Of a stretch of 18,118 bases of DNA, positions 1 to 7,380 are shown piece after piece; position 1 is the first letter of the stretch; each line of letters begins with the position of its first letter. Origin of the DNA: DATAXS01 sp036266715 (lineage in GTDB: Bacteria > Patescibacteriota > Minisyncoccia > UBA6257 > 2-01-FULL-56-20). The position numbers and the translations under genes are program-made. The stretch is from NCBI GenBank assembly GCA_036266715.1, contig DATAXS010000005.1, positions 1 through 18,118 of the forward strand. Direction: 5' to 3'. The notes beneath the pieces are model-generated. The model was given only the letters and a program-made list of their open reading frames with translations, did no database searches and was not told the origin of the DNA.

Positions 1-617
1 TTTGATTCCAACATTTCGTGGTAGAGGTCGTTGCCTTCGCGCGTCCGCTCGCCGACGCCGGCGAAGACCGACACGCCGCCGCCCACCTCGGCCACGTTGC
101 GGATGAGCTCCTGCAAGAGCACTGTTTTGCCCACGCCCGCGCCGCCAAACAAGCCAACCTTGCCGCCCTTAATGAAAGGACAAATGAGGTCTATGACCTT
201 GATGCCCGTTTCAAACACTTCCGTTTTGGTGGACTGGTCGGTGAACTTTGGCGCGTCGCGGTGGATGGGTAAATATTTTTTGAACGGTTTTTTGGGCGTC
301 GTGAGCGGGCGGCCGAGCACGTCAAAGATATTGCCGAGCGTCTCGTCGCCCACCGGCACTTCTATCATTTTGCCCGTGTCCTCCACTTCCGCACCGCGGT
401 TCAGGCCGTCGGTCGGTGCCATAGAGATCGCGCGGATTTTTCCCGGCTCCAGGTGCTTCACGACCTCAACCAGGATCTCGCCCTTGCCGAGCTTTATCTT
501 GAGCGCGTTGTAGATGGGCGGCAACACAGTTTGCTCGCCGAAATCTACGTCAACGACCGGCCCGATGACCTGAGTCACTTTCCCGATTTTTTTGGTTGTG
601 TTGGTTGCGGTTGCCAT
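1..617 (-). CDS. atpD: F1 ATP synthase subunit beta (N-terminal 205 residues; continues past the left edge)
   Basis: Catalytic beta subunit of the F1 sector; it makes ATP at the alpha/beta interfaces on the cytoplasmic side of the membrane. The frame is open from an ATG at 617 to the window edge. The N-terminal barrel is recognisable (KKIGKVTQVIGPVVDVDF near residues 9-26), as are the P-loop GGAGVGKT near residue 165 and GERTREGNDLYHEM close to the cut end. About 205 of a usual 460-480 residues are visible, so the arginine-finger partner contacts and C-terminal domain are outside. It starts 13 nt after the atpG stop on the same strand and is the last visible gene of the operon; atpC would be expected next. 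No Shine-Dalgarno sequence precedes the ATG, so translation is probably coupled or SD-independent. Identity is certain from the motifs and gene order. Confidence 0.96.
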   Translation of the reverse strand, partial: MATATNTTKKIGKVTQVIGPVVDVDFGEQTVLPPIYNALKIKLGKGEILVEVVKHLEPGKIRAISMAPTDGLNRGAEVEDTGKMIEVPVGDETLGNIFDVLGRPLTTPKKPFKKYLPIHRDAPKFTDQSTKTEVFETGIKVIDLICPFIKGGKVGLFGGAGVGKTVLLQELIRNVAEVGGGVSVFAGVGERTREGNDLYHEMLES

Positions 618-630
618 AATAGTTATATTG

Positions 631-1566
631 TTATTCCAATGCCTGCGCGGCGGATGCGATCTCTATCAACTGGTTGGTGATCGCGGCCTGGCGGGATTTA
701 TTGTACTCAATATTGAGGTCCGTGGAAAGCTCGGCGGCGTTGTCCGACGCGTTCTTCATCGCCACGCGCCGCGCGGAATGCTCGGATGCGTTCGCCTCCA
801 GGATCAAGTGGTAGACCCGGATTTTGAGCAGTTGGACCGCAAGCCGTTCCAAAACGGCCTCGGGCGAGGGCTCTATGATATATTCTTTTTCGCGACCGCC
901 CGCCAGCGATTCGGTATCAATATACTGCGAGTACTTCCCCGCCTCGGGCTTTAAAAGCTCAATGCTCTCTTTTATCTTTTCGTAGCTCACGGGCAAAAGC
1001 TCGCGGACAAGCACTTCCTGCCGCAATGCAGTCACAAAGTTCGTGGCAAAAGAAACCACGCGGTCAAAGTCACCGCGCAAAAAGCCTTCTATCAAAAACG
1101 TGGAAATCGGTTCCGCTTCTTCCATTTGCGTGAAGTCGCCCACGTGCACAAAGCCGTTTATGACGTTCAATCCGCGGCGCTCAAGATGGCTCTTCGCCTT
1201 CTGCCCTACCGCAATGAACGCGTACTGCGGGTCGCGAGAGTTAATATTATTTTCTTGGAGATAATGTTCAAATTTGTGCAGCACGGAACTGTTGAACGCA
1301 CCTGCGAGGCCTTTGTCGGACGTGACCACCATAAAAACAGTTTTTGTGACCGTCCGCGCCTGGAGAATTTCCGGCATCTTAATATCTTTCATGTCGGAAA
1401 GAATACCCAAAAGCTCAAGCGCCGTGTAGGCGTACGGACGGGAATTCAGCGCGAGCTCCTGGCTGCGGCGCATCTTTGTGGCTGCCACGAGCTCCATTGC
1501 CTTCGTGATCGTCCCGATATTTTGGACGCTTCGCATGCGCCGCTTGATGTTTTGTGCGGATTCCAT
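631..1566 (-). CDS. atpG: F1 ATP synthase subunit gamma (central rotor shaft)
   Basis: The gamma subunit forms the rotating shaft that couples the c-ring to the alpha3beta3 head. The N-terminal helix carries the family pattern (NIKRRMRSVQNIGTITKAMELVAATKMRR, about residues 6-34). The Rossmann-like middle has VVTSDKGLAGAFNSS (about 80-94), and the C-terminal helix ends in SRQAAITNQLIEIASAAQAL. At 311 residues it is somewhat longer than the usual 285-290; the extra length lies around residues 200-235, just before the C-terminal helix. The start at 1566 is one base after the atpA stop (TAA-C-ATG). There is no SD, so termination-reinitiation coupling with atpA is likely. Same strand and operon as the other atp genes. 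Confidence 0.97.
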   Translation of the reverse strand: MESAQNIKRRMRSVQNIGTITKAMELVAATKMRRSQELALNSRPYAYTALELLGILSDMKDIKMPEILQARTVTKTVFMVVTSDKGLAGAFNSSVLHKFEHYLQENNINSRDPQYAFIAVGQKAKSHLERRGLNVINGFVHVGDFTQMEEAEPISTFLIEGFLRGDFDRVVSFATNFVTALRQEVLVRELLPVSYEKIKESIELLKPEAGKYSQYIDTESLAGGREKEYIIEPSPEAVLERLAVQLLKIRVYHLILEANASEHSARRVAMKNASDNAAELSTDLNIEYNKSRQAAITNQLIEIASAAQALE

Positions 1567-1567
1567 G

Positions 1568-3094
1568 TTATTTCTGGGTAAAGTGCGCGATCGCTTCCTT
1601 TAATTTATTTTCCACGTCAGCCGCAAGGTCACCCGTTTCGCGAATGGGCTTCAAAATATCATTCTCGTGGAGACGGCGCAGGTATTCCATGAACGCGGCC
1701 TCGGTTTTCTTCATTTCCGGTAGTGGAACGTTCACAAAGTAGCCGTTCAGCACCGCATAGAACAGGCATACCTGCTCTTCCACGGGCACGGGCGAAAGGT
1801 CGTCCTGCTTCAAAACCTCGTTGATGCGCTGGCCTTGTGTGATGCGCTTTTTCGTCGTCTCGTCCACATCCGTTGCAAACTGCACGAAGGCCTGGAGCTC
1901 GCGGAACTGCGCGTGTTCAAGCTTCAAGCGACCGGCAACTTTTTTCATTGCCTTTGTTTGCGCGGCGGAACCCACGCGCGACACGGAGATGCCGACGTTG
2001 AGCGCCGGGCGCTGGCCCTGGTTAAAGAGATCCGTTTCCAAAAATATCTGTCCGTCCGTAATGGAGATGATGTTCGTCGGAATATAGGCCGTCACATCGC
2101 CGAGCTGTGTTTCCACGATCGGGAGCGCGGTCAAAGAGCCACCGCCTTTTTCCTTGGAAAGTTTTGCCGCACGCTCCAGCAACCGGGAATGCAGGTAGAA
2201 CACATCGCCCGGATACGCCTCACGGCCCGGCGGGCGGCGTAAAAGCAAAGAGATTTGCCGGTACGCCCACGCATGCTTAGAAAGGTCGTCATAGACGATG
2301 AGCGCGTCCATGCCCTTGTTCATGAAGTATTCGCCGATGGCACATCCGGCGTACGGCGCAAGATACCAGAGCGCCGCAGGCGATGACGCGGACGCGGAAA
2401 CAATGATGCTGTATTTTGTGGCATCAAACTTGCGGAGCGTTTCCGCAATCTTTACCACCTTTGATTCTTTTTGTCCGATCGCGACATAAATACAGATGGG
2501 CGTGCGGCGACCCTTGTCGTTCTTTTGGTTCAAAATGGCATCAAGCGCGATGGCGGTCTTGCCCGTTGCGCGGTCGCCGATGATGAGCTCGCGCTGGCCG
2601 CGGCCGATGGGGATCATGGCGTCAATTGCCTTAATGCCGGTGTGGAGCGGCGTGTTGACCGATTCGCGCTCAAGAACGGACGGCGCCCGCGCTTCCAAAA
2701 AGTTGCGTTGGGGTTTTGTGCCCGCTTTGAAAATTGGTCCCAATCCATCAAGCGGCGTGCCGAGCGGGTCTATTACGCGGCCAATGAGCTCGTCTCCCAC
2801 CTCAATCGCGAGCACTTCGCCGGTGCGCTTTACGATGTCGCCTATCTCTATGGAAATAAACTCGCCCATCACGAGCGCGCCCACGGATTCCTCTTCAAGG
2901 TTCAGCACGAGCGCCTCGCGCGGGCCGTCCTTGGTCTCAATTATTAAAATTTCCTGGCTCACCGCATTGCGGAGTCCCAGTATCTTGACTATACCGTCGC
3001 CCACCTCTATCACGCGGCCGACCTCGTTCCATTCGGGCTTCTCTTTATATCCTTCTATCTCGCGTTTTAATTTTTCTATGATTTCGTATGACAT
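1568..3094 (-). CDS. atpA: F1 ATP synthase subunit alpha
   Basis: Non-catalytic nucleotide-binding subunit of F1. Visible features are the N-terminal beta-barrel (about 25-95), the P-loop GDRATGKT at 173-180 (the common form is GDRQTGKT, so Q is replaced by A), the run QISLLLRRPPGREAYPGDVF (280-299), and the arginine finger in ISVSRVGSAAQ (Arg373), which completes the catalytic site of the neighbouring beta subunit. Length 508 residues is normal for the family. The start at 3094 lies 5 nt after the atpH stop, with no SD-like sequence. It sits in canonical order between atpH and atpG. The Q-to-A change in the P-loop is in the regulatory rather than the catalytic nucleotide site, so function is expected to be retained. 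Confidence 0.98.
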   Translation of the reverse strand: MSYEIIEKLKREIEGYKEKPEWNEVGRVIEVGDGIVKILGLRNAVSQEILIIETKDGPREALVLNLEEESVGALVMGEFISIEIGDIVKRTGEVLAIEVGDELIGRVIDPLGTPLDGLGPIFKAGTKPQRNFLEARAPSVLERESVNTPLHTGIKAIDAMIPIGRGQRELIIGDRATGKTAIALDAILNQKNDKGRRTPICIYVAIGQKESKVVKIAETLRKFDATKYSIIVSASASSPAALWYLAPYAGCAIGEYFMNKGMDALIVYDDLSKHAWAYRQISLLLRRPPGREAYPGDVFYLHSRLLERAAKLSKEKGGGSLTALPIVETQLGDVTAYIPTNIISITDGQIFLETDLFNQGQRPALNVGISVSRVGSAAQTKAMKKVAGRLKLEHAQFRELQAFVQFATDVDETTKKRITQGQRINEVLKQDDLSPVPVEEQVCLFYAVLNGYFVNVPLPEMKKTEAAFMEYLRRLHENDILKPIRETGDLAADVENKLKEAIAHFTQK

Positions 3095-3099
3095 ATGTG

Positions 3100-3486
3100 T
3101 TAGGCCTGCACCGCGAATATCTTATCCAGTTTCCCTTTCAGCGAACCGTCCATCTGCAGTTCATCATCAAGGGTGATGCGGATGCCGGCAATGAGCGCAG
3201 GATCTATCCGCTCTTCCACCACATCCCCCGCCTTGAGGAACGATTTGACCGTTTTCATCTGCCCGGCCGTGAGCGTCCGCGCCATGCCGATCGTCACTTT
3301 CCGCACGCCGCTCTTGCCCCGCACGAACCGCGCCGCTTCCTCCACGATCTTGCGGAGGTGCACTTCGTCGCCACCCTTCCGTACGAGCGCAATGAAGTTC
3401 GCGGCCACTTTGGCTTCTTCGCCCTTCTTCGCGGTCACGATGACCTCGGCGAGCGCTTTCGCATAAATGTGCGTGGGGTATTTCAT
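3100..3486 (-). CDS. atpH: F1 ATP synthase subunit delta, short form (peripheral stalk)
   Basis: Delta joins the b-subunit stalk to the top of F1. The N-terminus (MKYPTHIYAKALAEV) and the C-terminal part (ALIAGIRITLDDELQMDGSL, then KGKLDKIF) match the family. With the ATG at 3486 the protein is 128 residues, clearly shorter than the usual 175-180, so the N-terminal helical bundle must be reduced. A longer frame opens at 3558, but it would overlap atpF by about 40 nt and add a non-family leader, so 3486 (31 nt after the atpF stop) is preferred. No SD is evident. Position between atpF and atpA is canonical. The identity rests on the C-terminal signature plus gene order. Confidence 0.9.
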   Translation of the reverse strand: MKYPTHIYAKALAEVIVTAKKGEEAKVAANFIALVRKGGDEVHLRKIVEEAARFVRGKSGVRKVTIGMARTLTAGQMKTVKSFLKAGDVVEERIDPALIAGIRITLDDELQMDGSLKGKLDKIFAVQA

Positions 3487-3517
3487 AATGTTTTTACGTG
3501 TTCCCTGGTGGACACAT

Positions 3518-4021
3518 CTATCCTGTCTGTTTTGCTTCCCGCACCGCCTTTGCCACAAGCGCGTCGTCTATTTTTTCCGGAGAAAGTTCGACCGTCTTTA
3601 TGATCGCGCGCCGGACGAATGCCGCCGCCTCCACCTCCATTGCCCGCCGCGCTTCCTCCGCCTGCGCGCGCAGGACCGCCTGGGCGTTCGTAAATTCCTC
3701 CGCCTCGTGCCGCTTGGCTTCGGCGATGAGCGTCGCCTCAAGCTCCTTCGCGTCCTTTTCCGTTTTCCGCAAAATGGCGATTGCCTGGTTTTCCGCTTCC
3801 TTTATTTTCCCCTTGCCAATTGCTTCCACTTGCACGAGCCGCCGGTCCGCTTCGTCCGCCTTCGTGAGGCCTTCCGCGATCCGGTCCCGCCGTTCGGTCA
3901 TGAGCCTTAAAAGGGGCTTATAGACGAAATACCAGAGCACCAAAAGGAGCAAAAAAAAGTTCACTGCTTGCGCAATGAGCAGGTGCCAGTCAATACCCAA
4001 TTGTTGAAGAAGTTGTGCCAT
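3518..4021 (-). CDS. atpF: Fo ATP synthase subunit b (peripheral stalk)
   Basis: Subunit b anchors the stator: one N-terminal membrane helix and a long cytoplasmic coiled coil that reaches delta. The helix is visible at about residues 13-35 (hydrophobic run ending LVLWYFVYKPLL). It is followed by ERRDRIAEGLTKADEADR and a highly charged Ala/Glu/Lys/Arg-rich region that runs almost to the end, as expected for a parallel coiled coil. Length 167 residues is typical. Only one b-type gene is present, so a homodimer is expected rather than the b/b' pair of photosynthetic bacteria. The 114-nt gap to atpE upstream holds an inverted repeat. The ATG at 4021 has no SD. Confidence 0.95.
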   Translation of the reverse strand: MAQLLQQLGIDWHLLIAQAVNFFLLLLVLWYFVYKPLLRLMTERRDRIAEGLTKADEADRRLVQVEAIGKGKIKEAENQAIAILRKTEKDAKELEATLIAEAKRHEAEEFTNAQAVLRAQAEEARRAMEVEAAAFVRRAIIKTVELSPEKIDDALVAKAVREAKQTG

Positions 4022-4104
4022 TTGCTACGTTGCCCGCACGCTATCGAACTATCTGCAAACCTTCCGCGCTCTCTGCTCCCTGCCCCCTGCGGCGAACCCT
4101 TGGC

Positions 4105-4133
4105 GCCGTGCGCTTGGGCGTCCGCCGCACGGC
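4105..4133 (-). promoter_or_regulatory. Stem-loop in the atpE-atpF intercistronic gap
   Basis: Directly after the atpE stop, GCCGTGCG and CGCACGGC form a perfect 8-bp GC stem around a 13-nt loop. No U-tract follows in the sense direction, so it is unlikely to be an efficient terminator. In this position a stable hairpin could protect the 3' end of atpB-atpE transcripts or attenuate read-through, which would raise c-subunit output relative to downstream genes. The rest of the 114-nt gap is purine-rich on the sense strand with no ORF. Confidence 0.55.
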
Positions 4134-4135
4134 CA

Positions 4136-4366
4136 CTAGGGAACGAATTTGATGATGAGCGCGACCACAAGCGCGTAGATCGCGATGGCCTCCGCGAACA
4201 CGATCGCAAGGAGCGCCATGGTCTGCACTTTTGAGGACGCTTCCGGGTTCCTCCCGATCGCATCCACCGCTTTCGCGCCGATCAACCCGATCGCAAGTCC
4301 CGGCGTGATGGCTCCCAAGCCGATTGCAATCGCCGTGGCAAGCAGTCTTATGCTGTCTACATCCAT
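4136..4366 (-). CDS. atpE: Fo ATP synthase subunit c (rotor ring), proton type
   Basis: Small two-helix proteolipid that forms the rotor ring. The 76 residues show helix 1 (about 9-33, with TPGLAIGLIG), the polar loop with GRNPEA (38-43), and helix 2 with the ion-binding carboxylate Glu59 in FAEAIAIYAL. In sodium-binding c subunits the residues after the Glu are Ser/Thr and helix 1 supplies a Gln; here they are Ala-Ile and the Gln position is hydrophobic, so proton coupling is inferred. Starts 21 nt after the atpB stop without an SD. Located between atpB and atpF as in most bacteria. Confidence 0.97.
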   Translation of the reverse strand: MDVDSIRLLATAIAIGLGAITPGLAIGLIGAKAVDAIGRNPEASSKVQTMALLAIVFAEAIAIYALVVALIIKFVP

Positions 4367-4387
4367 ATTTGGTGTGTTGGTTGTTAT

Positions 4388-5164
4388 TTATCCTGCGACC
4401 TTTTTTCCCGCCTCAACCGCTTCGTGGGCCACGTCCTCCGCGCCGTGCGCGAGCGACATTCCGACGAAGACCGTGATGAGCATCCCGAAGATAAAGGCCT
4501 GGATGAACCCGACGAATATCTCCAAGAGCATGAACGGGAGCGGCAGTGCGTAGGGAACTAAAAACGCCATAATGGCGAGCAGTACTTCCCCGGCAAAAAC
4601 GTTCCCGAAAAGACGGAACGACAACGAGATTATTTTACCAATTTCGGAGATTAGTTCAAGTATGCCGATAAAGAATTCCACGGGGCTTTTGAAGTTGAAG
4701 AAGACGCCGAGCCGGTGCCAGAACCCCACGGAAATGGCGCTCGCCGCGTTCACGAAGGTCATGCCGATCAAGGCGAGCGCGAGCGTGAAGTTGAGGTCGC
4801 TCGCGGGGGAGCGCAGGAGCGGCACGGCACCGCCCGCCTGGTTCACGACCACGGACCCCACGCCGGGCAAAAGCCCGAGCCAGTTGGAGCAAAGGATAAA
4901 AAGAAACACCGTGAACGCGAGCGGGAAATATTTTTGGGAGATCTTGCGGTCGCCGAGCACCGAATCCATAATGTCGAGCGCGCCCTCCACGAGCATTTCA
5001 AAAACGTTCTGCATGGCGCCGGGCACCATCTTGAGGCGCGGCTTGAGTACGAGCGCAAGGACCACAAGGAGCATGAGTACTGCCGTGGACATCAAAAGCG
5101 CGTTCGTAACCGGCAGCGAACCTATCGTAAAAAGCGTTTCCGCCCGGAGCGAGATAGAAAGCAT
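4388..5164 (-). CDS. atpB: Fo ATP synthase subunit a (proton channel stator)
   Basis: Membrane subunit that provides the two proton half-channels next to the c-ring. At 258 residues it has several strongly hydrophobic helices and the diagnostic SLSFRLFGNVFAGE, with the essential Arg at 184 and Glu at 193. The frame is open to an ATG at 5206, but the start at 5164 is chosen because a well-formed promoter places the transcription start at about 5166, downstream of the longer alternative. That makes the mRNA effectively leaderless. First gene of the atp operon; no atpI precedes it. The stop is 21 nt before atpE. Confidence 0.95.
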   Translation of the reverse strand: MLSISLRAETLFTIGSLPVTNALLMSTAVLMLLVVLALVLKPRLKMVPGAMQNVFEMLVEGALDIMDSVLGDRKISQKYFPLAFTVFLFILCSNWLGLLPGVGSVVVNQAGGAVPLLRSPASDLNFTLALALIGMTFVNAASAISVGFWHRLGVFFNFKSPVEFFIGILELISEIGKIISLSFRLFGNVFAGEVLLAIMAFLVPYALPLPFMLLEIFVGFIQAFIFGMLITVFVGMSLAHGAEDVAHEAVEAGKKVAG

Positions 5165-5165
5165 A

Positions 5166-5201
5166 TGCGGGAATTGTAGCAGAAAAGAGAAGGTCCGCCA
5201 A
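5166..5201 (-). promoter_or_regulatory. Promoter of the atp operon (leaderless)
   Basis: Sigma70-type promoter read on the minus strand: -35 TTGGCG (5201-5196), 17-bp spacer, extended -10 TGC-TACAAT (hexamer 5178-5173). Seven bases on is 5166, only 2 nt before the atpB ATG at 5164. It lies in the 63-bp gap after cfa, so the ATP synthase genes can be transcribed independently of the ftsE-ftsX-cfa unit. Confidence 0.75.
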
Positions 5202-5227
5202 CCCAAAGCGGCCGGCGCCGTTCGCCG

Positions 5228-6343
5228 TTACCGCACGCTCAAATACCCCCCGGAAACACCCTTCTTGGAAAGCACTACTTGCCATAACTGGATATCCCTC
5301 GCCCGAAAACTTCCGGCGGTTACCATAAGGTAAAACTTCCACATACGGTAGAATCCATCGCCATAGTGGGAACGGATCTCCGGCCAATGGCGGTCAAAAT
5401 TTGCAAACCAGGCCATGAGTGTCCTATCGTAATCGGCGCCAAAATTTTGCCAATCCTCAATCACAAAGAGTTTCTCCACCGCTTTCCCCACCTGGACGAC
5501 GGACGGCAGCATGCCACCGGGAAAAATATATTTCCGTATCCATGGATCGGTGTAGTTCGTGGAATAATTATTGCCTATCGTATGGAGCAGAAAAAGGCCG
5601 TCATCCTTTAAGTGGTCGTGCACGACCTGCATGTAGGTGCGGTAGTGTTTATATCCCACGTGTTCGAACATGCCAAGCGAAACGATATGGTCGAAACGCC
5701 CCCTGACATCCCGGTAATCTTTGAGCTCAAAAACCACGGGCAATCCCGTGCACAATTCTTTTCCAAGCGCCGCTTGTTCTTTGGAAACCGTGACTCCGGT
5801 CACGTGCGCGCCGTACTTTTCTGCGGCGAACTTGGCAAAGCTCCCCCATCCACAACCAATGTCCAAGACCTTCTGGCCGGCCCGAAGCCCCAATTTTTTG
5901 CACACAAGATCAAGTTTTGCTTCTTGCGCTTCGTCAAGATTTTTTGCATTGCGCCAGTAGCCGCAGGTATAGACCATCCGCTTATCGAGCATTCGGGAAA
6001 AGAGATCGTTCCCGATATTGTAGTGGTGTTCGCCCACCTTGAACGCATTGCGCCTTGTCCCGCCGCTTTCAAAAAATGCGCGCACGCCGAGGAGCACGTT
6101 CGCCGGCGTGAGCCGGAACCTGCCCCCGATATCGGATACAAAAAGCTTTGAGGTGAGCTCATCGATCCTCTCGCAATCCCACCACCCCGCCATATACGCC
6201 TCGCCAAATCCCAAGCTTCTTCCGCGCACGACTGCTGCGTAGAATCGCTCATCCTTCACGTGAATATCCCATGGGCGATCTCCGTTGATGCGCACGTCTG
6301 CTTCGCGAAGAACGGTCTCTATGAGTTGCGTTGCGCCGGACAT
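5228..6343 (-). CDS. cfa: Cyclopropane-fatty-acyl-phospholipid synthase
   Basis: SAM-dependent enzyme that adds a methylene bridge to cis double bonds of phospholipid acyl chains in the membrane. At 371 residues it keeps the whole E. coli-like architecture: an N-terminal domain to about residue 95, then the methyltransferase fold with VLDIGCGWGS (159-168) for SAM. The residues lining the E. coli active site all have equivalents with the same spacing: Cys127 (YTCGYW), Glu227 (FEHVGY), His254 and Ile256 (LLHTIG), Tyr305 (FGADYDRTLMAW). The C-terminus has AGSFRARDIQLWQVV. It follows ftsX by 10 nt on the same strand and is probably cotranscribed. CPR bacteria usually lack fatty-acid synthesis, so the substrate may be scavenged lipid; that is inference. 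A very close match to Cfa, so function is likely intact. Confidence 0.94.
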   Translation of the reverse strand: MSGATQLIETVLREADVRINGDRPWDIHVKDERFYAAVVRGRSLGFGEAYMAGWWDCERIDELTSKLFVSDIGGRFRLTPANVLLGVRAFFESGGTRRNAFKVGEHHYNIGNDLFSRMLDKRMVYTCGYWRNAKNLDEAQEAKLDLVCKKLGLRAGQKVLDIGCGWGSFAKFAAEKYGAHVTGVTVSKEQAALGKELCTGLPVVFELKDYRDVRGRFDHIVSLGMFEHVGYKHYRTYMQVVHDHLKDDGLFLLHTIGNNYSTNYTDPWIRKYIFPGGMLPSVVQVGKAVEKLFVIEDWQNFGADYDRTLMAWFANFDRHWPEIRSHYGDGFYRMWKFYLMVTAGSFRARDIQLWQVVLSKKGVSGGYLSVR

Positions 6344-6353
6344 ATCCCCGTGC

Positions 6354-7262
6354 CTAGTTTCTCAAATACCGCCGCACGGCCACAAAACTGGAAAGCATCC
6401 CGATGCCCACGCCAAAGAGCAGTTCATAGAGAAGGAGCCACAGGATGTGCGTGTAAAAATATTGGAAAATGCTGAGGCCCGGGATAAATACGTCCAAATA
6501 GGGCGACGTGAAATAGATGAGTGGCGCAATGAGAATGAGGCCCGCAACGGCCGCAATGGCGCCCGTGATCATCCCCTCCACCACGTACGGCCCGCGAATA
6601 AAGACGTTGGAGGCACCCACCACGCGCATAATGCCGATCTCGTCGCGGTTGGAATAAATGGCGAGGCGGATAGTATTAAAGACCACGAGCCCCGCAATGA
6701 GCGCGAGGATGACGGCAATGATGTAGCCGCCAAGGTTGACCGTCGTCACGATCTTTGCGAGCCGCTCAATGACATCCTGGTTCTCGGTGTAGCTCACCGA
6801 GTCAATGTATTGGGCGAGGTCCGGCGTTGCAAGGTAGTTCGCAATGTCGCCGTAATCGTTCGGGTTCGTGGCCTGGATGTTGAGCGACGCCTCGAGCGGG
6901 TTCGTGGAAAGTTCGTTCACCGCCTGGCTGATCGTCTGGTCGCTCGAGTGGTTCGCTTCAAAGTTCGCGAGCGCCTGATCCTGCGAAATATAGTTCACGT
7001 TCGCCACCTGCGAAAGTCCTTCGAGCGCCTGCTGAATGCTCAATATCTGGTCCTCGGAAGTATCCTGCTTAAAATACACACTGATGTCTATTTTGCTCTC
7101 AATGGAATTCGCCGCCGATCTTGTGATCACGCCGAACATGATGAGCGAAATGAAGACAAGCAAGGCGAGCGTCGTGATGGCGATCGTGGCAAGCGAGAGC
7201 CAACCGTTGCGCCAAAAGTTCTTGAAGCCAAAATGGAAAATGCGTGAAATGACGGTGAACAT
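6354..7262 (-). CDS. ftsX: Cell-division ABC transporter-like membrane protein FtsX
   Basis: FtsX pairs with FtsE at the division site to activate peptidoglycan hydrolases. The 302 residues show the standard topology: a cytoplasmic amphipathic start, TM1 (about 22-46), a large extracytoplasmic domain (about 50-170), then TM2 (176-198), TM3 (228-250) and TM4 (272-296). The conserved FtsX/MacB-like stretch NTIRLAIYSNRDEIGIMRVVGA lies between TM2 and TM3 (about 196-217). It follows ftsE on the same strand but after an unusually large 118-bp AT-rich gap, which may supply its own promoter. The ATG at 7262 has no SD. Confidence 0.95.
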   Translation of the reverse strand: MFTVISRIFHFGFKNFWRNGWLSLATIAITTLALLVFISLIMFGVITRSAANSIESKIDISVYFKQDTSEDQILSIQQALEGLSQVANVNYISQDQALANFEANHSSDQTISQAVNELSTNPLEASLNIQATNPNDYGDIANYLATPDLAQYIDSVSYTENQDVIERLAKIVTTVNLGGYIIAVILALIAGLVVFNTIRLAIYSNRDEIGIMRVVGASNVFIRGPYVVEGMITGAIAAVAGLILIAPLIYFTSPYLDVFIPGLSIFQYFYTHILWLLLYELLFGVGIGMLSSFVAVRRYLRN

Positions 7263-7380
7263 TATTTTGATTAATTTTACAATTTTTAATTCTCGGTTTC
7301 CAAAGAATTTTCAATTGGAAATTTCCAATTAGGCATTGTAAATTTTTTGGAAATTGTAAAATTGTAAATTGAAAATTGCT
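7263..7380. repeat. AT-rich palindromic spacer between ftsE and ftsX
   Basis: A 118-bp stretch, far richer in A+T than the genes around it, interrupts an otherwise tight operon. It contains a perfect 18-nt palindrome AATTGGAAATTTCCAATT (7313-7330). Its two ends are complementary over 12 nt (ATTTTACAATTT at 7274-7285 and AAATTGTAAAAT at 7351-7362). Variants of CAATTT recur several times in it. No ORF is present. It resembles a small intergenic repeat element; whether copies occur elsewhere cannot be seen from one window. Confidence 0.6.
7267..7303 (-). promoter_or_regulatory. Possible ftsX promoter inside the AT-rich spacer
   Basis: On the minus strand TTGGAA (7303-7298) is followed after 18 bp by TAAAAT (7279-7274). 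Transcription would begin near 7267, about 5 nt before the ftsX ATG. The -10 matches consensus at 5 of 6 positions and the -35 at 4 of 6. Because the spacer is very AT-rich, chance -10-like matches are expected, so this is tentative. Confidence 0.35.

Noticed and set aside
2496..3176. Plus-strand ORF of 226 codons opposite atpA
   Set aside because: Lies entirely antisense to the certain atpA gene, with Ser/Pro-rich shadow-type composition and no initiation signals.
4572..5333. Plus-strand ORF of 253 codons opposite atpB and the end of cfa
   Set aside because: Antisense to two well-supported genes and spans the atpB promoter; no family features.
6285..7247. Plus-strand ORF of 320 codons opposite ftsX
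   Set aside because: Mirror of the ftsX frame, Arg/His/Val-rich low-complexity translation, no start signals.
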